The position numbers were made by a program, and so were the translations under genes. From Bryobacteraceae bacterium (GTDB lineage: Bacteria > Acidobacteriota > Terriglobia > Bryobacterales > Bryobacteraceae): a DNA stretch of 64,000 nt. Below, piece after piece: positions 42,305 to 52,105 of the stretch (position 1 is its first letter; the number at the start of each line of letters is the position of its first letter). Under the pieces are notes generated by a model, which saw only the letters and a program-made list of their open reading frames with translations, made no database searches and was not told where the DNA came from. Location of the stretch: the NCBI GenBank assembly GCA_026129905.1, contig JAHCHE010000006.1, forward strand, positions 248,001-312,000. Direction: 5' to 3'.

Positions 42305-43456
42305 ATGCGGGACAGCATCTGGCAACTTACGCTCTCGGAGGCGCAACGGGAAGCGCTAGAGGCGGGCGATCCGCTACCGCGAACTGCGGACGTGGCGATC
42401 GTCGGCGCGGGGCTGATCGGTCTGGCGATCGCGTATTATTTGCGGCGGGCCGGCGTGACCGGCGTCTGCGTGGTGGACGCCAGCGGACCGGTGGCCGAGG
42501 CGAGCGGGGCCAACGCGGGCGGGCTGTGGCTGGCGCGGGAGTGTTCGCACCTTGGGCCGCTGCTGCCGCTGGCCAGAGCGTCAGGCGCGCTGTACGACGC
42601 GCTGGCGGCGGAAATGGCGTTCGACCTGAAGCGAGCCGGGCTTCTCGAACTGTTTCCGTCCGGAGGAGCGGTGGAGGGAGCGGCCGCGACCGCGCGGGCG
42701 GCGGGATTTCCCGTCGAGGAAGTCGGCGAAGACGAGATTCGGGAACTCGAACCGGCGCTGGGGCGGGAGTTCGAAGGCGCGGTGCTGTACCCGGAAGACG
42801 GGCAGTTGAACCCGGTGAAACTGGGGGCGGAACTGGCGGGGCGGCTGAGGCGGTCGGGCGTGAAGATCTGTCCAGGGGTGGAAGTGGCGCGGGCCGGGAC
42901 GCGGATGGAGACGACAAAAGGCAGGCTGACGGCGGGCGTGGTAGTGATCGCGTGCGGGGCGTGGACGCCGCTGGTGACAAGGACGCTGGGATGGACGCCG
43001 CCGATCAAGCCGATGCGCGGGCAATTGCTGGCGGTGGGGCCGCTGCCGCCGATGCTGGGGCGGACGGTAATCGGGCCGGAGTATTACTACTGGCAGTTGC
43101 GCGAGGGGTTCGTCTGCGGAGGGGGGACGACGGAGGACGTGGGATTCCGGCGCGGCGTGGAGGCGGGGGACGTGGCGCGGATCCGAGCGGAGATGGGGGC
43201 GTTGTTTCCCGGGCTGGCGAAGGAAGAGGTGGTGCGGGCGTGGTCGGGGTTCCGGCCGTTTTGCGAGGACGGACTTCCGGTGGTGGGGCGGGTCCCGGGG
43301 TACGACAGCATCTATGTCGCGGCGGGGCACTTTCGTAAGGGGGTAATGCTGGCGCCGGTGACGGGGAAAATTGTTGCGGATCTGATCAGGGCGGGCAGGA
43401 CGGAACTGCCGATTGAGGCGCTGCGGGCGGAGAGGCAAGGGCGAAGCGTATGCTAA
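42305..43456 (+). CDS. FAD-dependent D-amino-acid/glycine oxidase family protein
   Basis: A 383-aa DAO-family flavoprotein oxidising an amine or imino acid. FAD-binding motif VAIVGAGLIGLAIAYYL near residue 30, then GLWLARECSHL, and the C-terminal substrate/FAD loop FRPFCEDGLPVVGRVPGY followed by YVAAGHFRKGVMLAPVTGKIVADLI. No signal peptide. A TAGAAT -10 box lies 27 nt before the ATG. Neighbouring genes do not include thiO-partner thiamine genes or an electron acceptor, so glycine oxidase, sarcosine oxidase and hydroxyproline-pathway oxidase are all possible. The coding strand is markedly G-rich compared with the gene that follows. Confidence 0.88.
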   Translation: MRDSIWQLTLSEAQREALEAGDPLPRTADVAIVGAGLIGLAIAYYLRRAGVTGVCVVDASGPVAEASGANAGGLWLARECSHLGPLLPLARASGALYDALAAEMAFDLKRAGLLELFPSGGAVEGAAATARAAGFPVEEVGEDEIRELEPALGREFEGAVLYPEDGQLNPVKLGAELAGRLRRSGVKICPGVEVARAGTRMETTKGRLTAGVVVIACGAWTPLVTRTLGWTPPIKPMRGQLLAVGPLPPMLGRTVIGPEYYYWQLREGFVCGGGTTEDVGFRRGVEAGDVARIRAEMGALFPGLAKEEVVRAWSGFRPFCEDGLPVVGRVPGYDSIYVAAGHFRKGVMLAPVTGKIVADLIRAGRTELPIEALRAERQGRSVC

Positions 43457-43478
43457 TTTAAAAGAAACTGGGATTCCT

Positions 43479-46400
43479 TTGCGCCGCCTTATTGTTGTTT
43501 TGGCCGCCGTTGTTCTTGCCGGGGGCATCGCTGTGCCTTCCGCGCCCGTCCAGTTCAACCGCGATATTCGCCCGGTATTCTCCGATAAGTGCTATGCCTG
43601 TCACGGACCGGACCCGGCTAACCGCCAGGCGGGCCTGCGCTTCGATACCGAAGAGGGCGCGCGCGCGCAGCTTAGGAGCAAACGATTCGCGATCGTTCCC
43701 GGCGAACCCGGCGCGAGCGAGGCGTACCGCAGGGTGTCGTCGGACAACGCGGCGCAGCGGATGCCGCCCGCGTACGCCGGGCACCCGGCTCTTTCCGCCC
43801 GGGAAATCGACCTAATCCGCCGCTGGATTCAGGAAGGCGCGCGCTGGGAGAAGCACTGGTCGTTCATTCCGCCGACGACTCCGCCACTGCCTGAAGTTCA
43901 GGAGGCAGCGTGGCCGCGCAATCCGATTGACCGCTTCGTGCTCGCGCGGCTGGAACGCGAAGGCCTGCGGCCGTCGCCGGAAGCCGACGGCTATGCGCTG
44001 GCGCGCCGCGTCACGCTGGATCTCACCGGTCTGCCGCCCGAACCCGACGAGGTGGAGGCTTTCGTCCAGGACGGTTCGCCGGACGCCTACGAACGGCTGG
44101 TGGACCGCCTGCTGGAGTCGCCGCGCTACGCCGAGCGCATGGCGGTCCGCTGGATGGAAGCGGCGCGCTACGCCGATACGCACGGCTACCAAGCCGACGG
44201 CCGGCGCGATATGTGGCGCTGGCGCGATTGGGTGATCGAGGCGTTCAACCGGAACATGCCGTTCAACCGGTTCACCATCGAGCAGATCGCCGGCGACCTG
44301 CTTCCCAACCCCACGCTGTACCAGAAGATCGCCACCGGCTTTCACCGCAATCACCGGACAAACGGCGAAGGCGGGATCATCGAAGAGGAGTTTCGCGTCG
44401 AGTACGCCGCGGACCGGACCGAAACCACGGCGACCGTGTGGCTCGGCCTCACGATGGGCTGCGCCCGCTGCCACGACCACAAATACGATCCCATCACACA
44501 GAAAGATTTCTACCGATTTTTCGCTTACTTCAATAACGTTCCCGACCGGGGCCTAGTCTACAACTTCGGCAACGAAGAGCCATTTGTCAAGGCGCCGACG
44601 GACGAACAGCGCCGGCGGCTGGAGGAACTCGACGACGCCCTCGTCTTGACCGAGCGCGATTACGCGGCGCTGGCGCCGGAGCTTCAGGACGCACAGCGCG
44701 CCTGGGAGCACAAACTCGGCCGCCGCCGGCCGCTTTATTGGACGGTTTCCGAAGGCCTGGTGGCGCATGCGCCGCTCGACGGCAAGCCGGACACGACGGG
44801 CGGTTGCGAGCCTTCCGCCTCGGACTGCCGCCTCCCGGTGGTCCCCGGCCGCATCGGCAAGGCCCGCGAATTCGACGGGAAGCGGTTCATCGAGGCAGGC
44901 GATGCCGCGAAGTTCGACTACCTGGACCCGTTCACCCTCGCCGCGTGGATCAACCCCGCCGCTCCGAACGGTGCCATCGTCTCCCGAATGGAAGATTACT
45001 TCGAAGGCGAGGGCTACGGGCTGTTCCTGATAGACGGCAAGCTGCGGCTTCACATCACCAAGCGGTGGACCGACATTGGACTCCGCGTCGAAACCGCTGC
45101 GCCCGTCGAGCTGAACAAATGGCAGCACGTGCTGGTGAGCTACGACGGCAACCGCAAGGCATCCGGCCTGAAAGCGTATGTCGATGGAGTCCCGCGCGAA
45201 CTCAACGTCCTGTTTGACGAGCTTTCCTATCCGCTCGGCGCCAAGGATCCGCTGCGCATCGGGGCAGGCGGCGGTCCGGAGTACCGTTTCCGGGGCGCAA
45301 TCGACGACGTGCGCGTCTACGGCATCGCGCTGTCGTCCGAGGAAGCCGCCACGGTCTCACTTCTGGAGCCGATGAACGACCTGGCAGCTATCGAGCCGGC
45401 AAACCGCACGAAGGCGCAGGCCGACAAGCTCGCGTTGTGTTTTCTGGACCGGTTTGCGCCCAAGAAGATCGTCGCCGCGCGCCGGGCCGTCCGACGCGCG
45501 CGCGCTGAGCGTGACCGCTACTACCAGTCCATCCCGACGGTGATGGTAATGAGCGAAAAGCAGCCGCTGCGGGAAACGCACTTGCTCAAGCGCGGCGCCT
45601 ACGACAATCCCGGCGAAGCGGTCACCGCCGCGGTTCCGTCGTTTCTGCCGCCGATGGGCGCGGGCGTGCCGAACAACCGGCTGGGCCTGGCCCGGTGGCT
45701 CGTCAGCCCAGAGAATCCTCTCACTGCGCGCGTCACCGTGAACCGCTTCTGGCAGATGTATTTCGGCGTGGGCCTGGTGAAGACGACCGAGGATTTCGGG
45801 GCGCAGGGCGAGTGGCCGGTGAACCCGGAACTGCTCGACTGGCTGGCAACCGAGTTCATGCGTACGGGCTGGGACGTCAAGGCCCTGCTGAAAACCGTTG
45901 TGATGAGCGCAACGTATCGCCAGTCGTCGAAGGCCACGCCGGAGTTGTTGCAGAAGGATCCGGACAATCGCCTGCTGGCGCGCGGCCCGCGAATTCGGCT
46001 CTCGCCCGAAATGATACGGGACCAGGCGCTCGCCGTGTCCGGCCTCCTGGTGGAGAAAACGGGCGGCCCATCGGTTAAGCCATATCAACCGCCCGGGCTG
46101 TGGCAGGAGCTTGGCGGAGGCGCGGGTTACGTGCCCGACAAGGGTGAGGGTTTGTATCGGAGGACGCTCTATACGTACTGGAAACGAACGGCGCCGCCAC
46201 CCTCGCTGATCATTTTCGATTCTCCGACTCGGGAGACCTGCGCCGTTCGCGAGACGAGGACCAACACGCCGCTCCAGGCGCTTGCGCTGATGAACGACGT
46301 CGCGTACGTCGAGGCTTCGCGCAAGCTGGCCGAACGCATGATGGCCGGCGGGCGCGCCGTCGCGGACCGGCTCGATCACGGTTTCCGACTTGCCACCGGC

Positions 46401-46610
46401 CGCCCACCCAAACCGGAGGAGATGGACCTCCTGCGCCGGGCGTTCGAGACGTTCGCGGCACGCTACCGCGGGGACAAGAAGGCCGCGGCGCGCCTGCTGA
46501 GCCACGGAGAGTCGCCCCGGGACTTCAAGCTTGACCCGCGCGAGCTTGCCGCGTACGCGAGCGTCGCGAGCCTGGTGCTGAACCTGGACGAGGTGATTAC
46601 GAAGCCATGA
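43479..46610 (+). CDS. PSD1-type protein: cytochrome-c domain, DUF1549, LamG-like, DUF1553
   Basis: A 1043-aa exported protein. After signal peptide [16 protein letters not shown] it has a planctomycete-type cytochrome-c domain with one haem motif CYACH (near residue 32), a DUF1549 domain ([23 protein letters not shown]... [15 protein letters not shown]), a LamG/concanavalin insert ([21 protein letters not shown]... near 480-630) and a C-terminal DUF1553 domain ([26 protein letters not shown]... ). Such proteins are abundant in Planctomycetes and Acidobacteria and are thought to act in polysaccharide use. TTG at 43479 is chosen because it yields the signal peptide; ATG 43413 would overlap the previous gene. 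The following DUF1501 gene overlaps its stop by 4 nt. Confidence 0.92.
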   Translation: MRRLIVVLAAVVLAGGIAVPSAPVQFNRDIRPVFSDKCYACHGPDPANRQAGLRFDTEEGARAQLRSKRFAIVPGEPGASEAYRRVSSDNAAQRMPPAYAGHPALSAREIDLIRRWIQEGARWEKHWSFIPPTTPPLPEVQEAAWPRNPIDRFVLARLEREGLRPSPEADGYALARRVTLDLTGLPPEPDEVEAFVQDGSPDAYERLVDRLLESPRYAERMAVRWMEAARYADTHGYQADGRRDMWRWRDWVIEAFNRNMPFNRFTIEQIAGDLLPNPTLYQKIATGFHRNHRTNGEGGIIEEEFRVEYAADRTETTATVWLGLTMGCARCHDHKYDPITQKDFYRFFAYFNNVPDRGLVYNFGNEEPFVKAPTDEQRRRLEELDDALVLTERDYAALAPELQDAQRAWEHKLGRRRPLYWTVSEGLVAHAPLDGKPDTTGGCEPSASDCRLPVVPGRIGKAREFDGKRFIEAGDAAKFDYLDPFTLAAWINPAAPNGAIVSRMEDYFEGEGYGLFLIDGKLRLHITKRWTDIGLRVETAAPVELNKWQHVLVSYDGNRKASGLKAYVDGVPRELNVLFDELSYPLGAKDPLRIGAGGGPEYRFRGAIDDVRVYGIALSSEEAATVSLLEPMNDLAAIEPANRTKAQADKLALCFLDRFAPKKIVAARRAVRRARAERDRYYQSIPTVMVMSEKQPLRETHLLKRGAYDNPGEAVTAAVPSFLPPMGAGVPNNRLGLARWLVSPENPLTARVTVNRFWQMYFGVGLVKTTEDFGAQGEWPVNPELLDWLATEFMRTGWDVKALLKTVVMSATYRQSSKATPELLQKDPDNRLLARGPRIRLSPEMIRDQALAVSGLLVEKTGGPSVKPYQPPGLWQELGGGAGYVPDKGEGLYRRTLYTYWKRTAPPPSLIIFDSPTRETCAVRETRTNTPLQALALMNDVAYVEASRKLAERMMAGGRAVADRLDHGFRLATGRPPKPEEMDLLRRAFETFAARYRGDKKAAARLLSHGESPRDFKLDPRELAAYASVASLVLNLDEVITKP

Positions 46611-48076
46611 ACACGGGGGCAGCCATGGACGATCCGTTGCGGCAACGACGCTGTTGGATGACGCGGCGGCACTTCTTCGGAAAAAGCGCCGCGGGCATCG
46701 GCGTCGCCGCCCTTGCGGCCGCGCTCCAGGACGACCTTCGCGCAGACGCGCCGGCCGACGGCGGACTGGCGGGATTGCCGCATTTTCCGCCCAAAGCGAG
46801 GCGCGCGATCTACCTGTTCCAGTCGGGCGGGCCGTCGCAGATGGAGTTGTTCGATTACAAGCCGCGGCTCGCGGAGTTCAGCGGAACGGACCTTCCCGAT
46901 TCGGTCCGGATGGGACAGCGGCTGACGGGCATGTCGGCCACGCAGTCCAGCTTTCCCGTCGTCGCATCCCGGTTTCCGTTCGCCCGCCGGGGCCAGTCCG
47001 GGGCATGGGTCAGCGAGCTGCTTCCATACACCGCCGGAATCGCGGACGAACTCACGTTCGTCAAGTCGATGCGCACGGAGGCCATCAATCACGACCCTGC
47101 CGTCACCTTCTTTCAGACTGGCGCGGAAGTCGCCGGCCGGCCGAGCATCGGCTCCTGGCTGCTGTACGGCCTGGGCAGCGAGACGCGCGACCTGCCGGGT
47201 TTCGTGGTGATGATCTCTCCCGGCGCCGGCACGGACGGCCAGCCGCTGTACGATCGCCTCTGGGGCAGCGGCTTTCTCCCCAGCCGGTACCAGGGCGTGA
47301 AGTTCCGCTCGGTCGGGGATCCGGTCCTCTATCTGTCCAACCCGGACGGGTTCACGCGCAACGACCGCCGCGTCTTTCTCGACGCGCTCGCCGGGCTGAA
47401 CCAGTTGCAGCTTCGGGAATTCGGGGATCCCGAAATTGCCACGCGCATCGCCCAGTACGAGATGGCGTTCCGGATGCAAGAGTCGGTCCCGGACCTCACG
47501 GATCTTTCCAAGGAACCGGAGCACATCTTCGAACTCTACGGACCGGACGCGCGCACGCCCGGGACCTACGCCTACAACTGCCTGATGGCGCGCCGGCTGG
47601 CCGAGCGCGGCGTCCGATTCATTCAGCTATTCCACCGCGATTGGGACCACCACGCGAAACTGCCCGAGAACCTGCCGAAACGATGCCGCGAAACCGACCA
47701 GGCTTCGGCGGCGCTGGTCCAGGACCTGAAGCAGCGCGGGATGCTCGACGATACGCTGGTGGTGTGGGGTGGGGAATTCGGCCGCACCGTGTACTGCCAG
47801 GGGCGGTTGACGGACACCGAATATGGCCGCGACCATCACCCGCGCTGCTTCACCATCTGGCTCGCCGGCGGCGGCATCAAGCCCGGGGTGACGTACGGGG
47901 AAACGGACGATTACGGCTACAACATCACGGCCAACCCGGTGCACGTGCATGACCTGCACGCGACCATGCTCCGCTGTCTCGGGATCGACCACACGCGGTT
48001 GACGTTCAAGTTCCAGGGACGCCACTTTCGCCTGACGGACGTGCACGGCAAGATTGTGAAGGAACTGCTGGCGTGA
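46607..48076 (+). CDS. DUF1501 (sulfatase-like) Tat-exported protein
   Basis: A 489-aa DUF1501 family protein, distantly related to alkaline phosphatase/sulfatase enzymes. Tat leader [20 protein letters not shown] follows a short tail; starts at 46607 and 46625 are both possible, and the first overlaps the preceding stop (ATGA). Family segments: [19 protein letters not shown], then [23 protein letters not shown], and the late [12 protein letters not shown] and [16 protein letters not shown], which carry the His/Asp metal-like residues. It is the standard partner of PSD1-type proteins, forming a two-gene unit. Function of the family is not established. Confidence 0.92.
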   Translation: MNTGAAMDDPLRQRRCWMTRRHFFGKSAAGIGVAALAAALQDDLRADAPADGGLAGLPHFPPKARRAIYLFQSGGPSQMELFDYKPRLAEFSGTDLPDSVRMGQRLTGMSATQSSFPVVASRFPFARRGQSGAWVSELLPYTAGIADELTFVKSMRTEAINHDPAVTFFQTGAEVAGRPSIGSWLLYGLGSETRDLPGFVVMISPGAGTDGQPLYDRLWGSGFLPSRYQGVKFRSVGDPVLYLSNPDGFTRNDRRVFLDALAGLNQLQLREFGDPEIATRIAQYEMAFRMQESVPDLTDLSKEPEHIFELYGPDARTPGTYAYNCLMARRLAERGVRFIQLFHRDWDHHAKLPENLPKRCRETDQASAALVQDLKQRGMLDDTLVVWGGEFGRTVYCQGRLTDTEYGRDHHPRCFTIWLAGGGIKPGVTYGETDDYGYNITANPVHVHDLHATMLRCLGIDHTRLTFKFQGRHFRLTDVHGKIVKELLA

Positions 48077-48193
48077 CAATGCCGGCACTTCGCCGCCGCG
48101 CCGGGTTCGTCTCCTGTTCGGGCTGCCCGTTGACAATGATGCGGGACAGGGCTGAGTGCGGACCTATGGTCTGCGACGGGTTGTCAGGCCCTG

Positions 48194-48212
48194 GCGGGAC
48201 TGGGAGTCCCGC
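48194..48212. terminator. Hairpin between convergent DUF1501 and Gfo/Idh genes
   Basis: GCGGGACT-GGG-AGTCCCGC, a perfect 8-bp stem with a 3-nt loop, in the 189-bp gap between converging genes. It reads the same both ways, suiting a two-way terminator, though there is no U tract. Confidence 0.5.
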
Positions 48213-48265
48213 GCAGCCTACGAGGCCGCCCCACAGGCATTGGCAAGGTTTGGGCGGGACTGAGG

Positions 48266-49561
48266 TTAGCTGTGTAGAACGTTGGGGAGCCGATAATTGC
48301 GGCGGTATTCCTTCACCAGGTAGGAATTGGCCGCTTCGTCTCCGGGGAAGGTTTCGGTTTTCGGGTCGAAGACGATCTCGCGCCGGAGGTGCTGGGAGAT
48401 GTTGCCGAGGTGGCACAGCGTGGTGCTTAAGCGCCCGATCTCGACATCCGCATTGGGACGCTTGCGGCTCTTGACGGACTCGAGGAAGTTCTTCTCGTGC
48501 AGCAGCGGCGTCTCTTCCATCGACGCCAGGATCGCGCCGTCGCCGCCGTAGGCTTTCCAACCACCGCCGTCGACGACCAGCGTCCCGTCCACGCCATGGA
48601 ACGAGGTGCCGGCCGCCGTGCCCTCGATGGGGCGATGACGGGCGAAGCTGCGGAGTTCCCACGTCATCAGATAGTCGCCGTAGTCGTAGGTGGTCGTCTG
48701 AGTGTCGGGGACTTCCTTGGCGTCATCGAGCCAGTAGATGCCGCCGTTGCTCGACACGCGAGTGGGGAGGCAGTTGTCGAAGCCGCGCATCAACTGGACG
48801 GCCCAGATAGCGACGTCGAGCATGTGGACGCCCTGGTTGCCCAGTTCGCTGTTGCCGTAGTCCCAGAAGAAGCGCCAGTTGTAGTGAAAGCGGTTCGGGT
48901 TGAAGGGGCGGCTCGGGGCCGGACCGAGCCACGCGTCGTAGTCGACGCCGGCCGGCGGCGAGCCGTCGGGCGGGTTGCCGATGGTGGCCCGTAGCTGGCA
49001 CATCCAGGCTTTGATCAGGCAGATCTTGCCGAGCTTGCCTGATGCGACGTACTCGGCGGCGGCGCGGAAGTGCTCGCCACTGCGGCGCTGCGTGCCGACC
49101 TGCGCCACGCGGTTGTACTTGCGCGCCGCATCGCGAATCATCTGGCCTTCGCGGATGGTTTGTGAGAGCGGTTTTTCGATGTAGATATCCTTACCGGCTT
49201 GGCACGCCAGCAGGGACATATTGGTGTGCCAATGGTCGGGAGTTGCGATGATGAGAGCGTCGATGTCCTTGTCTTCAAGCACGCGCCGGAAATCCCGTAC
49301 CGTTTCGGGCGAGCGCCCCTGCGCTTCGGCGAGTTCGGGCACGACTTTGGCGCTGATGGAGTCGTCGATGTCGCAGTAGGTCTTGATGACCCCGCCCGCC
49401 TGGATCGCGCGTTTCGCCACGCCCTTGCCCTGGTTACGCCCGCCGACGAGCGCCAGCGTTACCTTTTCGTTGGCGCCCCGCGCGAGCGGGTTGAGGTTGA
49501 GCGGGCCGGCTGCCAGCAGCGACATGCCGCTTTTCAACACGAACGATCGACGGTTTTCCAT
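48266..49561 (-). CDS. Tat-exported Gfo/Idh/MocA family oxidoreductase
   Basis: A 431-aa oxidoreductase with leader ENRRSFVLKSGMSLLAA, which resembles a Tat signal and predicts folded export with bound NAD(P). Rossmann start VTLALVGGRNQGKGVAKRA near residue 35, HWHT motif ATPDHWHTNMSLLACQ, catalytic EKP in YIEKPLSQT near residue 125, and C-terminal domain from about 155. In this group exported forms act on sugars, consistent with 3-keto-glycoside chemistry (inference). ATG 49561 is preferred: a TATAGT box ends 10 nt upstream; GTG at 49573 would lie in the promoter. It converges on the DUF1501 gene. Confidence 0.9.
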   Translation of the reverse strand: MENRRSFVLKSGMSLLAAGPLNLNPLARGANEKVTLALVGGRNQGKGVAKRAIQAGGVIKTYCDIDDSISAKVVPELAEAQGRSPETVRDFRRVLEDKDIDALIIATPDHWHTNMSLLACQAGKDIYIEKPLSQTIREGQMIRDAARKYNRVAQVGTQRRSGEHFRAAAEYVASGKLGKICLIKAWMCQLRATIGNPPDGSPPAGVDYDAWLGPAPSRPFNPNRFHYNWRFFWDYGNSELGNQGVHMLDVAIWAVQLMRGFDNCLPTRVSSNGGIYWLDDAKEVPDTQTTTYDYGDYLMTWELRSFARHRPIEGTAAGTSFHGVDGTLVVDGGGWKAYGGDGAILASMEETPLLHEKNFLESVKSRKRPNADVEIGRLSTTLCHLGNISQHLRREIVFDPKTETFPGDEAANSYLVKEYRRNYRLPNVLHS

Positions 49562-49597
49562 GGCTTCATCCACTATAAAGTACTTGCGGGTTCGGTA

Positions 49598-50914
49598 TCA
49601 CTGACCGTTCAGGCAAGTGCGAACCGGTCTCCGCTTTGCGCTTTTCGGTATGGCGCCGGCGGCGAGGCGAACCTCAAACGCCAGTTCCGGCGGAAAGATG
49701 GCGGGACAGGCGCGCTCGATGGCGGCGGCGACGCCGGCGGGAGTGGCGCCGGGCAGGGGCTCATAGTAGACGATGACCCGGTCGAGCGAGGTCTGGACAA
49801 CCTGGTAGCGGCCCAGTCCTTCCACCTCCTGGAGACCGGCCTCGACTTTGCTGGGACTCAGCGCGCGGCCGCCGCGCAGAGGCAGGAAATCGCGCCGGCG
49901 GCCGATGGGCTGCTCCATCGAGCGAAACGAAACGGGACAGGATAGGGAGCGCACATACCAGCGCGCGATGTCGCCGAGGTCGAATCGAAGAAACGGCATG
50001 GCGAGAGAGTGCAAGCCTGTCGCCACGACGCGTCCTTCGCCGGCCGGCGCGCCGTCGTCGCCGACGATCTCGACGATGACGCTGTCGTCGCAAGCGTGGT
50101 AAAGGCCGCACCGGCGGCACTCCCACGCGATCAGGTCGAATTCCTCCGAGCCATAGAAGTCGACGACGGGGGCGGCGAACGCGGCCTCGATGCGGCGGCG
50201 GGCGGCGGGGGTCAGCGTATCGGCCCCGGAGAAGATCAGCCGCGGACGGAGCTTTGTAGGCCCAGCCTGGGCGGCGATCCGCGCGAGCCGGTCGAGGGTT
50301 TGCGGCTGTCCTCGAACGACGTCCGGCTTCAAGCCTTCCAGACGGCACAGGACGCTGGCCGTATCATCGCGGCTATCGATTTCCACCTGGCGAAAGAAGC
50401 CGAGGCGGTGATGGGCTCTCTGCCGCGGGGCCGGATGCGAGGTGATCGAAACGCGGAGATCCAGGGGCCGCAGTCCGGCAAGAATCTGGGCGCGCAGGCG
50501 ATGGGCTTGCAGGGCATTCCGTTCGCCTGCCGTTCGGATGACGACAGAAGGCTCGCCATCGGAGCCGGACGTTATGGAGCGGAGCCGCTTCGATGGCGCG
50601 ACATCATCGGCGAGGCGGTCCTGGAGGCTCACCCGTCGAAGGTCCGGCTTGGTCGTGATCGGGATGCGGGCCAGGTCATCGAGGGTACGGATGCGCTCAG
50701 GGGGAACACCGGCGTCCTGGAGCAGCCGGCGATAGTAGGCAACGCGCTGGTAGGCGTGGTGAACGAGCCAGCGCAGCCGGCGTTCCTGAAAGGCGCGCAC
50801 CTCGGAGGGAGACTGCCTGGGTCTGGACCACCATCCAGCCCAGTCCTCGAGCGCGATGAGTTTCCGAGCGCTACCGTGCGGCAGGCGGCCTCCGGCCGAA
50901 GGGTGGTACTTCAA
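49598..50914 (-). CDS. PaaK/CapK-like adenylate-forming ligase
   Basis: A 438-aa member of the phenylacetate-CoA ligase-like family (AMP-binding superfamily). Segments: HHAYQRVAYYRRLLQDAGV and LDDLARIPITTKPDLR near the N-terminus, then the phosphate-binding loop RSITSGSDGEPSVV near residue 112, LIFSGADTLTPAARRRIEAAF, DFYGSEEFDLIAWEC (motif A4-like) and LPFLRFDLGDIA-type RFDLGDIARWYV. The enzyme should activate a carboxylic acid as AMP or CoA ester. TTG at 50914 has no clear Shine-Dalgarno, so the start is uncertain. No neighbouring acyl-carrier or biosynthetic gene suggests a substrate. Confidence 0.82.
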   Translation of the reverse strand: MKYHPSAGGRLPHGSARKLIALEDWAGWWSRPRQSPSEVRAFQERRLRWLVHHAYQRVAYYRRLLQDAGVPPERIRTLDDLARIPITTKPDLRRVSLQDRLADDVAPSKRLRSITSGSDGEPSVVIRTAGERNALQAHRLRAQILAGLRPLDLRVSITSHPAPRQRAHHRLGFFRQVEIDSRDDTASVLCRLEGLKPDVVRGQPQTLDRLARIAAQAGPTKLRPRLIFSGADTLTPAARRRIEAAFAAPVVDFYGSEEFDLIAWECRRCGLYHACDDSVIVEIVGDDGAPAGEGRVVATGLHSLAMPFLRFDLGDIARWYVRSLSCPVSFRSMEQPIGRRRDFLPLRGGRALSPSKVEAGLQEVEGLGRYQVVQTSLDRVIVYYEPLPGATPAGVAAAIERACPAIFPPELAFEVRLAAGAIPKSAKRRPVRTCLNGQ

Positions 50915-51076
50915 TGAACCAAAAGACGTTCACTCCTGGAGAGATCGTTCCGTGCATGTCGCCGATTGCCCATTGTACGAGGAATGCGACACAGAGACTG
51001 AAACCTATTCCGGCGCCCTCATGTCATCCAACTGAATGGCGGAGAGGAGTTCCGTGTTTGGCCGCCGTTCCAGCTA

Positions 51077-52084
51077 ATGACTGACTATCGGCCCAAACAG
51101 GCGGAAGAAGCGGATCCGAAGGCGCCGCTGGATGCCGTTCCGGAGAACGAGGCAGGCGACGAAGCGGCGACGAGCGATCGCGCGCGCGGCGTGGGCGGAC
51201 TGTTGAAGCGAACGGTGTCGGAGTTCGCCGACGACGACTGCATGGCGATGGCGGCGTCACTGTCGTACTACACGGTATTCTCGCTTCCTCCGCTCGTCTT
51301 TCTGATCGTGTTTCTGGTCGGGTTGTTCGTGCAGCACTCGACGGTGGAGCAGGAGATTCTGCGGCAGGTGAACGAGCTGATCGGTCCGTCGGCGGCGGAG
51401 CAGGTGAAAACGATGCTCGATCGCACGGCGGAACAGACGACAGGCGCCGGAGCGTCGCTATGGATCGGATTCGGTGCGCTGCTTTTCGCCGCCACGGCGG
51501 TCTTCGCGCAGTTGCAGACCGCGCTCAACCGGACCTGGGGCGTCGCGCCGGACCCGGAGCGGGGCGGGCTACGGAATTTCCTCGGAAAGAGGCTGCTTTC
51601 ACTGGGGATGGTGCTGGCGCTGGGTTTCCTGCTTCTGGTTTCGCTGGCGCTGAGCGCGATCCTCAGCGCCATGGGCGCGCACTTCGGTTATCTGCTGCCG
51701 GCGGGCCTCTCCGAGGGCGTGCTACGGCTGCTGAACTCGGCCTTCAGCTTCATGGTGTTCGCGCTGCTGTTCGCCGCAATCTTCAAGTGGCTTCCCGACG
51801 CGGTGATCCGGTGGCGGGACGTGTGGGCGGGAGCGGCCGGCACCGCGCTGTTGTTTGTGATCGGAAAGATGGCGATCGGCCTCTATCTCGGCCGGAGCAA
51901 TCCGGGCGAAGCGTTCGGCGCGGCCGGGGCGCTGGCGATCATCATGTTGTGGGTGTATTACACGTCGATCGTTCTGCTGCTGGGGGCCGAATTCACGCAG
52001 GTATGGGCGCGCAGCTACGGTTCGCGGATCCGGCCGGAACCCAGCGCCGTTCGGGTGATCCGGCGCTACGAGCAGGTCAAGTGA
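51077..52084 (+). CDS. YihY/virulence factor BrkB family membrane protein
   Basis: A 335-aa inner-membrane protein with about six hydrophobic segments, after a charged tail of some 40 residues. Family landmarks are DDCMAMAASLSYYTVFSLPPLVFLIVFLVG near residue 58, LFAATAVFAQLQTALNRTWGV near residue 135, and IIMLWVYYTSIVLLLGAEFTQVWAR near the C-terminus. The family was once called RNase BN in error; function is unknown. The gene stands alone, converging on the efflux adaptor gene; its ATG at 51077 follows a 162-bp gap in which I see no other gene. Confidence 0.92.
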   Translation: MTDYRPKQAEEADPKAPLDAVPENEAGDEAATSDRARGVGGLLKRTVSEFADDDCMAMAASLSYYTVFSLPPLVFLIVFLVGLFVQHSTVEQEILRQVNELIGPSAAEQVKTMLDRTAEQTTGAGASLWIGFGALLFAATAVFAQLQTALNRTWGVAPDPERGGLRNFLGKRLLSLGMVLALGFLLLVSLALSAILSAMGAHFGYLLPAGLSEGVLRLLNSAFSFMVFALLFAAIFKWLPDAVIRWRDVWAGAAGTALLFVIGKMAIGLYLGRSNPGEAFGAAGALAIIMLWVYYTSIVLLLGAEFTQVWARSYGSRIRPEPSAVRVIRRYEQVK

Positions 52085-52105
52085 GGCGTCGGGGCGCCGC
52101 GGGAA

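Noticed and set aside
48077-48265. Possible tRNA in the 189-bp convergent gap
   Set aside because: No T-arm (GTTCRANYC) with a matching acceptor stem could be found; only the hairpin is supported.
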